In this document: one piece after another, positions 1 to 7,500 of the stretch
How positions within the stretch are numbered: the first letter of the stretch is position 1
How the letters are laid out: each line of letters opens with the position of its first letter
Assembly: GCA_017612655.1 (NCBI GenBank)
Contig: JAGAFM010000088.1
Coordinates: forward strand, 1-10,770
Reading direction: 5' to 3'
Source of the DNA: Clostridia bacterium
GTDB taxonomy: Bacteria; Bacillota; Clostridia; Oscillospirales; CAG-272
Length of the DNA: 10,770 nucleotides
Program-made: the position numbers and the translations under genes
Notes under the pieces: generated by a model
What the model saw: only the letters and a program-made list of their open reading frames with translations
The model's database searches: none
Told to the model about the DNA's origin: nothing

Positions 1-33
1 AACCAAGCGCTCTACCAACTGAGCCACACCCCG
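1..33 (-). tRNA. tRNA 5' portion, probably tRNA-Pro (partial)
   Basis: On the minus strand this reads as the first 33 bases of a tRNA: a 7-base acceptor strand starting CGGGGTG, then T8, a D-arm with the GGCTCAGTTGGTAGAGC pattern (A14, G18-G19, A21 in place), then anticodon 5' stem CTTGG and T32-T33. The window ends immediately before the anticodon, so its identity cannot be read. C at position 1 (implying C1-G72), the GGGG run and the CTTGG stem fit bacterial proline tRNAs, so tRNA-Pro is an inference. A strong minus-strand promoter lies about 60 bases upstream. Confidence 0.85.
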
Positions 34-93
34 ACACTGGATGAAAAAACAACACTTCTGTGTAAATTTGCGTAAATCCGTCTTTGCTGTAGG

Positions 94-122
94 ATTATAC
101 CATCGTTCTTCCGAAAAGTCAA
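94..122 (-). promoter_or_regulatory. sigma-A-type promoter of the tRNA
   Basis: Read on the minus strand, the -35 is TTGACT (117-122) and the -10 is a perfect TATAAT (94-99), with a 17-bp spacer (100-116). Transcription would begin near position 87 and run through a leader of about 50 bases into the tRNA at 33. This near-consensus strength is usual for stable-RNA promoters. Confidence 0.85.
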
Positions 123-140
123 TAGAAAGCGCTCTGCAAG

Positions 141-163
141 CTTCCGACACTGCTCAGCGGAAG
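141..163. repeat. 6-bp inverted repeat between the divergent promoters
   Basis: CTTCCG (141-146) and CGGAAG (158-163) are perfect inverted repeats separated by 11 bases. They lie between the two outward-facing -35 boxes (117-122 minus, 177-182 plus). No T-run follows on either strand, so it is not an obvious terminator. It could be a binding site or chance. Confidence 0.4.
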
Positions 164-176
164 ACGTAAACCGATC

Positions 177-205
177 TTGACAAAATCACCATTAAATGGT
201 AGAAT
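177..205 (+). promoter_or_regulatory. sigma-A-type promoter of the first gene cluster
   Basis: The -35 is a perfect TTGACA (177-182) and the -10 is TAGAAT (200-205), separated by exactly 17 bp. The predicted start near 212 leaves a 5' leader of about 50 bases before the ATG at 263. It is the only strong plus-strand promoter seen before the 263-3111 gene cluster. Confidence 0.85.
188..200. promoter_or_regulatory. candidate operator: palindrome inside the promoter spacer
   Basis: ACCATT-A-AATGGT is a perfect inverted repeat with a single central base. It fills most of the spacer of the promoter at 177-205 and shares its last T with the -10 box. A dimeric repressor bound here would block RNA polymerase. 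The symmetry is seen directly; the regulatory role is inferred, and no regulator gene is visible in the window. Confidence 0.45.
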
Positions 206-262
206 AACATGCTAAGTGAGTGGCTACACTGAGCTGAATCAGAGAAAGCATGAGGTGATCGT

Positions 263-886
263 ATGCTTCGAACCGAACATGTCTCCGTTTTGAATATGGA
301 TAACGCTTTCCGGGGGATGCGAAATCCTCTGAACAGCTGGGACAAGTCCGACAGCTTCCTTGATAAGGACGGTGCTTTTGTCGCCGGCGAAACGGATCTC
401 GCTTTGGCCGTTCGCCTCTGCAAATCCGGTTCGGATCACCGCAAGTTTATCCGCCAGATCTTTGTTTCCATGGATATCACCGCTCCCCTTTACTGGTGGA
501 AAGAGTTCGACACCTATAAGGTTGCAACTGTCGCAAACTCCACTTCCACGATGCACAAGATCCACGCAAAACAGTTTTCCAGAGAAGACTTTTCTGTCGA
601 TCACATGGACGAGGAAACGCTGGAACATTTCGACGGGATCATTTCCTATCTGGAAACACTCAGAGGGCGGTTCCTCGAGACGAAGGAAAAGCGCTACTGG
701 TACGATATGATCCAGTTCCTTCCCTCCAGCTACAACCAGATGCGCACCGTTACGCTGAACTATGAAACGCTGACGAATATTTACTATGCCAGAAGAAACC
801 ATAAACTGGACGAGTGGCATACCCTCTGCGATCTGATCCTGACACTTCCCTATGCGAAAGAGCTGATTGCTTGCCACGACGATTGA
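263..886 (+). CDS. conserved protein of unknown function, distantly ThyX-like
   Basis: A 207-residue, probably cytoplasmic protein; no signal peptide or membrane segment is visible. The ATG at 263 follows the Shine-Dalgarno GAGGTGAT (252-259). The centre is rich in aromatic and polar residues (H59-R60-K61, R64, then Y77-W78-W79-K80-E81-F82-D83-T84-Y85, then N92-S-T-S-T-M-H98). The C-terminal part has L153-P, T162-x-T164, N166-Y167, R177-R178, E184-W185 and a final L195-P196. I recall similar conserved hypothetical proteins in Bacillota and their phages. The spacing of the basic, aromatic and NY/EW elements loosely resembles flavin-dependent thymidylate synthase, but the canonical RHR-type ThyX signature is not present, so thymidylate synthase activity should not be assumed. 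It is first in a likely three-gene transcript, 20 bases ahead of the next gene. Coding is secure; function is unknown. Confidence 0.85.
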   Translation: MLRTEHVSVLNMDNAFRGMRNPLNSWDKSDSFLDKDGAFVAGETDLALAVRLCKSGSDHRKFIRQIFVSMDITAPLYWWKEFDTYKVATVANSTSTMHKIHAKQFSREDFSVDHMDEETLEHFDGIISYLETLRGRFLETKEKRYWYDMIQFLPSSYNQMRTVTLNYETLTNIYYARRNHKLDEWHTLCDLILTLPYAKELIACHDD

Positions 887-906
887 CAGGAAGGAACGGG
901 TGGTTC

Positions 907-2457
907 GTGAATACGAATAACAACCGGTACAATCCGAATCAGACAGCCCGCCAGTCCAACAATTCCCGAAACGGGGCTTCCCTCGCCTCGAACACAGGCA
1001 GGAAACCGTCCCCCGAACAGATTCGGGCCAGAAAAGCGGCTGAAAAAGAGGAACTCAGACGGGCAAAGATTCAGGAGAAACTCCGCCGTCACGATGAACG
1101 GTTTGAACTGACCCCCGAAGAAGTCGCGATTCGCGACCAGATGAAAAAAGAAGAGCGCGAATACCGTTCGCATCAACGCACGAAAAAACTGAAGGCGTAC
1201 GCAGGGAGATTTCTGGTCTTCCTGATCATGTTTGTTGTCCTTGCGGCAGCCGCAGCGGGTCTGTTTTACTGGAATCTCCATCACTCTCAGATCTCCGAAG
1301 AGAGAGGATATACCCTGACCGTCGGGAAAACGTCGTATCACCTGGATTTTGAGCAGGCGATGAGAAACGGACATCTTTACGTAAAAATGAGTCCGATCGT
1401 CGACCTCTGCGAAATGGCGACCACCGGAGATACGACCGCTCTCCGTTATATCACCGACACAACCAGGGAAAATGTCCGTTTTCAGGTCGGTTCCACTCAG
1501 ATTTTCATCAACGGAACCGAAGAACGTCTTTCCGCCGCCCCGTTCTTTGAGAGCGGAGACCTCTGGATTCCGTATGATTTTCTCACCGATTTCGTAGTGG
1601 GTCTGGAAACCAGTTATTCCCCGCAGTCCAACACGATCGTTGTAAAGCGGACCGTGAACTCGAGGACCGGCAGTTACAACGATGTTTCTTTCTCCATCTC
1701 TTCTTCCGCCCCGATGCTGGCACTGAACGAGTACGATGAGTTCGGCGATACTTCTCCCGTTGATTTTGTGGCGGATCTCAGCATCTACGAATCCTTCATG
1801 AATCCCGCTGACAGAGACGCCTATCTGATTCTTGTCAATGAGCAGTATCCGCTCGACCGGAACTATATTCCCAACACGGTGGAAATCAGCGACATCCGGT
1901 ACGACGGACGTCCTCCCCAGTATCTCTGCAACACTGCCGAGAAAGCCGCCCACGCCATGGTGATGGAGGCTAGGACAAACGGCTACGCCGATCTCTCGAT
2001 CCTTCTCGGATACCGGTCTTTCTCAAAACAGAATCTGGTTTTCAGCAATCTGGTGGATTCCTATCTGAAAACGATGTCCGAAGAACAGGCGGATCTTGCT
2101 GCCGCAAAAGAGGTTCAGAGACCCGGCTGCAATCCCCAGCAGGCAGGCTATTCGATTGTCCTGCACGACATTCTCACGGAAGACGCCGCAACCCTGGCAT
2201 TTGCCAAAACCCCCTGCTACTCCTGGCTGGCCCAGAACTGCTGGAAATTCGGTTTTATCCTACGTTATCCGTCCGGAAAAACGGAGCAGACCGGGATGCC
2301 TTACCAGCCCTGTTTCTTCACCTTTGTCGGAAGATATCACGCGTTGAGAATCACGGAGTCCGGTCTCTGCCTGGAGGAATATGTCCAGATGCTGGAGGAC
2401 AAGGGGTATTTCGACGGAATGACCTACGAGGAATTCTATCACACCATCATGGGCTAA
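907..2457 (+). CDS. membrane-anchored stalk-domain protein with a degenerate VanY-like D,D-carboxypeptidase domain
   Basis: A 516-residue protein. The GTG at 907 is preferred because AGGAAGGAA (888-896) lies upstream and it avoids the upstream gene; an ATG at 814 would overlap that gene by 73 bases. Layout: Asn/Ser-rich start, charged helical stretch (about 36-98), one membrane segment (about 102-122), then an outside portion. Residues about 134-248 resemble a copper-amine-oxidase N-terminal-like stalk domain (VKMSPIVDL, FINGTEERL, LWIPYDFLTDF). Residues about 306-505 match the M15B VanY/D-alanyl-D-alanine carboxypeptidase framework: LVNEQYPLDRNYIP, LLGYRSFSKQ (367-375), TPCYSWLAQNCWKFGFILRYPSG and GLCLEEY. 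Against the family's SEHQTGLAxD and YEPWHFRxVG motifs, this protein has NPQQAGYSIV (409-418) and YQPCFFTFVG (466-475), so both expected zinc histidines, the zinc aspartate and the catalytic glutamate are substituted. It is likely a non-catalytic wall-binding or regulatory protein. The fold call comes from motif recall, not a search. Confidence 0.82.
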   Translation: MNTNNNRYNPNQTARQSNNSRNGASLASNTGRKPSPEQIRARKAAEKEELRRAKIQEKLRRHDERFELTPEEVAIRDQMKKEEREYRSHQRTKKLKAYAGRFLVFLIMFVVLAAAAAGLFYWNLHHSQISEERGYTLTVGKTSYHLDFEQAMRNGHLYVKMSPIVDLCEMATTGDTTALRYITDTTRENVRFQVGSTQIFINGTEERLSAAPFFESGDLWIPYDFLTDFVVGLETSYSPQSNTIVVKRTVNSRTGSYNDVSFSISSSAPMLALNEYDEFGDTSPVDFVADLSIYESFMNPADRDAYLILVNEQYPLDRNYIPNTVEISDIRYDGRPPQYLCNTAEKAAHAMVMEARTNGYADLSILLGYRSFSKQNLVFSNLVDSYLKTMSEEQADLAAAKEVQRPGCNPQQAGYSIVLHDILTEDAATLAFAKTPCYSWLAQNCWKFGFILRYPSGKTEQTGMPYQPCFFTFVGRYHALRITESGLCLEEYVQMLEDKGYFDGMTYEEFYHTIMG

Positions 2458-2493
2458 TGAGCCTTCCGCACTTTCTCCCCACTCCGCAAAAAG

Positions 2494-2500
2494 AAGGTGA
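2494..2500 (+). promoter_or_regulatory. Shine-Dalgarno that decides a TTG start
   Basis: AAGGTGA (2494-2500) matches the anti-Shine-Dalgarno well and ends 8 bases before the TTG at 2509. The in-frame GTG at 2497 lies inside this motif and has no good site of its own, so TTG 2509 is the better start. Confidence 0.65.
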
Positions 2501-2508
2501 GCTGCATT

Positions 2509-3111
2509 TTGAAAACCGCCGGAAAAATCGTAAAAATCGTGGCGCTGTCGATCTCCTTCTTCATCTTCGCCTTTTTTCTCTTCCGGATCCTGACCATGGG
2601 AGATCCGGATTCCCTGACTTCGATCGACTGGAACCCCGCAGCGAAGGAAGCGTATCTGAAAGATCCCGGATCCTTCTCCGCCGTTTCCCAGAAGCAGCAG
2701 GTTTTTATCACCAACGACGGAAAATTCTGGATTTCAGGAATTCTCTATCTTCAAGAGGCAAAGCAGCTTCAGCTGACCATCAAATATAACGACAGTACGC
2801 TGAAGGCGCTCGCGGAACAGATCGAGGGAGAACTGCCGGAAGAACCATTCTCCTATTCCCTTCTGGACAGCGCAGGCACCCGTTATACCGATTACGATTT
2901 TCGGGTGGAAAGGAAGCAGAACTACAGCTACAGACGGCTGATCTTTTACGGGATCGACCTCACGGATATCGCAACGGTCTACGTAGACATTTACTATTCC
3001 GGGGCCGTGGATTACGAACAACCGCCCTACTCCTCGCTCATGACCTGGAACCGGGCGCTTCCCGTCGAAAAAGTCGACGTCAAGGCGTCCCTTCCCGATG
3101 ATCTGAAATAG
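2509..3111 (+). CDS. unrecognised protein with N-terminal membrane anchor and extracytoplasmic domain
   Basis: A 200-residue product from the TTG start (204 if the GTG at 2497 is used). A short basic start (K2, K6, K9) is followed by a hydrophobic segment at about residues 10-25, rich in Phe and Ile, with no lipobox cysteine, so it is an N-terminal anchor or uncleaved signal. The remaining 170 or so residues are polar and alternating, with many aromatics (for example KFWISGILYL, RRLIFYGIDLTDIATVYVDIYYSG), which suggests a beta-rich domain outside the membrane. It lies 51 bases after the VanY-like gene and 145 bases before pyrC, whose own promoter separates it from the pyrimidine operon. I recognise no family. 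An envelope role alongside the VanY-like protein is inferred only from proximity and topology. Confidence 0.8.
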   Translation: MKTAGKIVKIVALSISFFIFAFFLFRILTMGDPDSLTSIDWNPAAKEAYLKDPGSFSAVSQKQQVFITNDGKFWISGILYLQEAKQLQLTIKYNDSTLKALAEQIEGELPEEPFSYSLLDSAGTRYTDYDFRVERKQNYSYRRLIFYGIDLTDIATVYVDIYYSGAVDYEQPPYSSLMTWNRALPVEKVDVKASLPDDLK

Positions 3112-3125
3112 CCGGCGCTGTTCCC

Positions 3126-3182
3126 TATCAGATTTCACAATTAATTCTCCGAATTGTCCGCAAACGTTATCATCTTCTGATA
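3126..3182. repeat. nested inverted repeats just upstream of the pyr promoter
   Basis: TATCAGA (3126-3132) and TCTGATA (3176-3182) are perfect 7-bp inverted repeats, the second ending immediately before the -35 box. Between them is a smaller hairpin, AATTC-TCC-GAATT (3143-3155). No U-run follows the inner hairpin, so it is a poor intrinsic terminator for the gene ending at 3111. A binding site for a regulator of the pyr promoter is possible but unproven. Confidence 0.4.
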
Positions 3183-3211
3183 TTGACTTTTTCGGGCGAA
3201 AAAGGTATAAT
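3183..3211 (+). promoter_or_regulatory. sigma-A-type promoter of the pyr operon
   Basis: The -35 TTGACT (3183-3188) and perfect -10 TATAAT (3206-3211) are separated by 17 bp (3189-3205). The start is expected near 3218, giving a leader of about 40 bases before the pyrC ATG at 3257. The leader has only a 4-bp GGGA/TCCC stem (3232-3242) and the Shine-Dalgarno GAAGGAGAG (3243-3251). There is no space for a PyrR-type antiterminator/terminator pair. Confidence 0.87.
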
Positions 3212-3256
3212 ATTGCGGAAGTACGAGCAAAGGGATTTTCCCGAAGGAGAGAGCCG

Positions 3257-4480
3257 ATGTCTGTGCGTCTCGAAGTGTTTCATACGATCCCGGAAAACAG
3301 CCGGGCACAGCTTGCATCAATTGTGGCGTCCGACGCTTCCCTTTCCGGCCCGAACGATCAACCGTACTATTGCATTTTTCCCGGCTTCTGCGATGTGCAT
3401 GTGCACTTTCGTGAGCCGGGTTTTTCTTATAAAGGTACCGTTCGAACCGAGAGCAAAGCAGCCGCCCACGGCGGCTATACCGCGGTCTGCACGATGCCGA
3501 ATCTGGACCCGGTTCCGGACTGTCCCGATCATCTGAAAGTGGAGATGGAGATCATCGAACGGGATGCGCTGATCCACGTTTACCCATACGGTGCGATAAC
3601 GCTTGGGGAAAAAGGGGAAGTCACGTCCGAGATGGAAGCGCTCGCCCCCTCCGTCATCGCGTTCAGCGACGACGGCTTCGGCGTTCAGTCCGAGATGAAG
3701 ATGCTGGAAGCCATGGTCCGGTCGAAACTCTCCGGGAAAATCATCGCGGCTCACTGCGAAGACAATACCCTCTCCGGAAACGGAGTCGTTCACGAGGGAC
3801 CTTTCTCCCGTGAAAACGGTCTCCCCGGAATCCCGTCATCCAGTGAATGGAAACAGGTCGAGCGCGACCTCTTTCTCGCAGAAGAAACAAGATGTCCCTA
3901 TCACATCTGTCACGTGTCGACGAAGGAATCCGTCGAACTGATCCGGGAGGCAAAGGCAAAAGGCCTTGATGTAACCTGCGAAACCGCTCCGCACTATCTT
4001 CTCCTCGACGATACGATGCTGAAAGACGACGGAGCATTCAAAATGAAGCCCCCGATTCGCAGCCCGGAAGACAGAGATGCTCTCCTGAAAGGCGTTCTGG
4101 ACGGGACCATCGATATGATCGCAACCGACCACGCCCCACATTCTTCGGAAGAAAAGGCGAAAGGCCTTGCCGGTTCCGCGTTCGGGATCACCGGTCTGGA
4201 ATTCGCCTTCCCGCTGCTTTATACCGAACTGGTCAGACCCGGAGTGCTCTCTCTCGATGCGCTGCTGAACCTGATGGTTTACAATCCCCGGAAACGTTTC
4301 TCGATCCCTCTCTCCGAAGACGATTATTCCCTCTGGCGGATGGACCGTTCCTTTGTGCTGCAGGAGGATCTCTTCCTGTCCGCCGGCCGGTCCACCCCCT
4401 TCCTCGGCCGTACGGTATTCGCGGACTGTCTGCTGACCGTATGCGGCGGAGAAGCCGTCTATCACCCACGTTACAAGTAA
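3257..4480 (+). CDS. pyrC: dihydroorotase
   Basis: Interconverts N-carbamoyl-L-aspartate and L-dihydroorotate, the third step of de novo UMP synthesis; cytoplasmic zinc amidohydrolase. The ATG at 3257 has a strong GAAGGAGAG site. Of 407 residues, the metal and catalytic motifs are all visible: PGFCDVHVHFREPG with H48 and H50, the FSDDG segment (136-140) supplying the aspartate that takes the place of carbamylated lysine in class I enzymes, AAHCED with H166, CHVST with H219, and ATDHAPH with D291. The NPRKRF and C-terminal barrel-closing region are present. It is slightly shorter than the roughly 425-residue Bacillus enzyme, mainly in the N-terminal beta domain before PGFCD. It is the first gene of the pyr operon, with carB 35 bases downstream. 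Confidence 0.96.
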   Translation: MSVRLEVFHTIPENSRAQLASIVASDASLSGPNDQPYYCIFPGFCDVHVHFREPGFSYKGTVRTESKAAAHGGYTAVCTMPNLDPVPDCPDHLKVEMEIIERDALIHVYPYGAITLGEKGEVTSEMEALAPSVIAFSDDGFGVQSEMKMLEAMVRSKLSGKIIAAHCEDNTLSGNGVVHEGPFSRENGLPGIPSSSEWKQVERDLFLAEETRCPYHICHVSTKESVELIREAKAKGLDVTCETAPHYLLLDDTMLKDDGAFKMKPPIRSPEDRDALLKGVLDGTIDMIATDHAPHSSEEKAKGLAGSAFGITGLEFAFPLLYTELVRPGVLSLDALLNLMVYNPRKRFSIPLSEDDYSLWRMDRSFVLQEDLFLSAGRSTPFLGRTVFADCLLTVCGGEAVYHPRYK

Positions 4481-4515
4481 TATATCCATTCCGATAGAAC
4501 TGCAGGAGGTATCAC

Positions 4516-7500
4516 ATGCCAAAAAGAACAGACGTCAAAAAAGTTCTGATCATCGGTTCGGGCCCGATCGTCATCGGACAGGCGGCCGAATTCGACTACG
4601 CGGGGACTCAGGCCTGTCTGGCTCTGAAAGAGGAAGGATATGAAGTCATCCTCTGCAACTCCAACCCTGCGACCATCATGACCGATACCTCGATCGCGGA
4701 TAAAGTCTACATGGAGCCGCTGACGCTGGAATACATCGCCAGAATCCTCCGGTATGAACGTCCCGACGCCATCGTTCCGGGGATCGGCGGGCAAACCGGT
4801 CTCAACCTTGCGATGCAGCTCGACAGAAAAGGGATTCTGAAGGAATGCGGAGTCGCCCTGCTCGGAACCCCGAGCGAATCCATCGAACGGGCCGAAGACC
4901 GGGAACTGTTCAAGGAAATGTGCATGTCTATCGGAGAACCGGTCATTCCTTCCGAAATCACCTATTCCCTGGAAGAGGCCGTTGACGCAGCGGAGCGGAT
5001 CGGATATCCCGTCGTGCTGCGCCCGGCATTCACGCTGGGTGGAACCGGAGGGGGATTCGCAGACAACCGGGAGGAACTCATCGAAATCGGAACCAACGCC
5101 TTCCGCCTGTCCCCCGTTCATCAGGTTCTGATCGAAAAAAGCGTCAAAGGCTACAAAGAAATCGAGTTCGAAGTCATGCGCGACTCGAGCGATCATGCGA
5201 TAACGATCTGCGGAATGGAAAATGTAGACCCAGTCGGGGTTCACACCGGAGACTCCATTGTCGTTGCGCCGATCCTTTCTCTGAACGACCGGGATCTGAA
5301 GATGCTCAACGATTCCGCAATCAAGATTATCCGGGAACTCAAAATTGAAGGCGGATGCAACGTTCAGTTCGCGCTGAATCCGACCTCTTCGGAATACTTC
5401 CTGATCGAGGTCAATCCGCGCGTCTCCCGCTCTTCCGCCCTGGCCTCCAAGGCAAGCGGTTATCCGATCGCACGCGTCTCCGCCAAGATCGCCCTCGGCA
5501 TGCTGCTGGAAGAAATTCCCGTTGCCGGCGGGACTGCGGCAATCGAACCGAGTCTGGACTACATCGTCTCCAAATTCCCCCGGTTTCCCTTCGACAAGTT
5601 CTCCGAAGCTCAGAACACGCTGGGAACGCAGATGAAGGCAACCGGCGAAGTGATGGGAATCGGTTCCAATCTAGAAGAGAGCATGCTGAAAGCCGTCCGG
5701 TCTCTGGAGATCGGCGTCTGTCACCTTTTCATGGAGAAGTTCCAGAATCAGTCGACGGAGGAACTGCTTTCCTATCTGAAGGTCTTCCGTCACGACGGGA
5801 TCTTCGCCGTCACCGAACTGCTCCGCAGAGGCGTTTCCGTGCAGAAGCTGCACGAGATCACGATGATCACCGAACTGTTTCTCGATTCCATTGCGGGAAT
5901 CGTTGAGATGGAGCGGCAGCTTTCCGCGGGGAAAGGCGATCCCGAACTGCTGAAGAAAGCAAAGAAATTGGGCTTTTCCGATCCCTTTATCTCCAGACTC
6001 TGGGGAATCCCGGAAACCGAGGTCTACGCCATGAGGAAACGGGAAGGCATCGTTCCCGTCTTCCGTATGGTCGACACCCTTCACACCGGCGTGTATATCG
6101 CCTACCTGTATTCCTCCTATTCCGGGAAGAACGACTCCCGTCTGTCCGACCGGAAAAAGATGGTGGTTCTGGGCGCCGGCCCGATCCGGATCGGTCAGGG
6201 TGTCGAGTTCGACTATTCGTCCGTCCATGCGGTTCAGACCATCCGCAAGAACGGGTATGAATCCATCATCATCAACAACAATCCGGAAACGGTTTCCACC
6301 GACTATACGACCTCGGACAAACTGTATTTCGAGCCCCTCACACCTGAAGATGTCCTCGCCATCACGGATTTCGAACAGCCGGAAGGCGTGATCGCTTCTC
6401 TGGGCGGACAGACCGCCGTCAACCTCGCCCATCCGCTGATGAGCCGCGGCGTCAAGATCGTCGGAACCGACTGCGACGCAATCGAGCGGGCCGAAAACCG
6501 GGACAGCTTCGAAAAAATCCTGCTAGAGCTCAACATTCCCCAGCCGAAAGGCAGAGCAGTGTTCCGCATTGAGGAAGGCGTGGAGACTGCGAAGGAGATC
6601 GGATACCCCGTTCTGGTCCGTCCCTCCTTTGTCCTGGGCGGACGCGCCATGCAGATCGTCGCAAACGAGGAACAGCTGAGGCACTATCTGAAAACAGCCG
6701 TGGAAATCGATTCCGACAAACCGGTTCTCGTCGACAAGTACATCGAGGGAAAAGAAGTGGAAGTCGACGCGGTCTGCGACGGAAGAGACGTGTTCGTCCC
6801 CGGCATTATGGAACTGGTCGAACGGACCGGCGTCCACTCGGGCGATTCCATCAGCGTTTATCCGACGTTCAGCATTTCCAACCGCGTCCGCGGAATCATC
6901 CTGCAGTATACCAAACTTCTGGGAATCGGGATCGGAATCCGGGGACTCTACAACATCCAGTTCATCGTCGCACCGAACGAAGACGTCTACATCATCGAGG
7001 TCAATCCCCGTTCCTCCCGCACGGTTCCTTTCCTCTCCAAGGCAACCGGATATCCTCTCGCGGACATTGCCACGGAGGTCATCCTCGGAAAAACGCTCAA
7101 AGAACAGGGGATCTTCGATCTCTATGCGGAGGAAAAGAAACGGTTCTACGTCAAAGTCCCGGTTTTCTCCTTCAACAAAATCAAGGGGTTGGACGCCTAC
7201 CTCTCTCCCGAAATGAAATCGACGGGCGAAGCCATCGGCTACGACGACAAACTGAACCGCGCCATGTTCAAGGGACTGCAGGCGGCAGGAATGCGGCTTC
7301 AGAACTACGGAACGGTCTTCGCCACGATTGCGGAGAAGGACAAGGAGGAAGCGCTTCCCCTGCTCCGCCGCTTCTACAACCTTGGATTCAACATTCAGGC
7401 AACCTCCGGAACCGCCTCCTTCCTGAAGGAAAACGGAATCCGGACGCACGTCCTGAAGAAAATCAGCGAAGGTTCGGACGCCATTCCGGAAGCCCTGAGA

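Noticed and set aside
814..906. ATG at 814 as the start of the VanY-like protein
   Set aside because: It would overlap the preceding gene by 73 bases and add 31 residues of unrelated character without a Shine-Dalgarno. GTG 907 behind AGGAAGGAA fits better.
850..1953. Long minus-strand open frame of 367 codons opposite the VanY-like gene
   Set aside because: The translation has no recognisable motif, it lies antisense to a gene with clear domain structure, and no promoter or ribosome site supports it. GC-rich coding DNA often leaves open frames opposite.
2497..2508. GTG at 2497 as the start of the small membrane protein
   Set aside because: The GTG lies within the likely Shine-Dalgarno itself and lacks a site of its own. 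TTG 2509 has proper spacing. The difference is only four residues.
3143..3155. AATTC-TCC-GAATT as an intrinsic terminator for the first cluster
   Set aside because: The stem is short and AT-rich and no T-run follows. No convincing terminator was found between 3112 and 3182.
3232..3242. GGGATTTTCCC in the pyrC leader as a regulatory hairpin or terminator
   Set aside because: The stem is only 4 bp with a 3-base loop and no U-run. It does not match a PyrR-binding loop.
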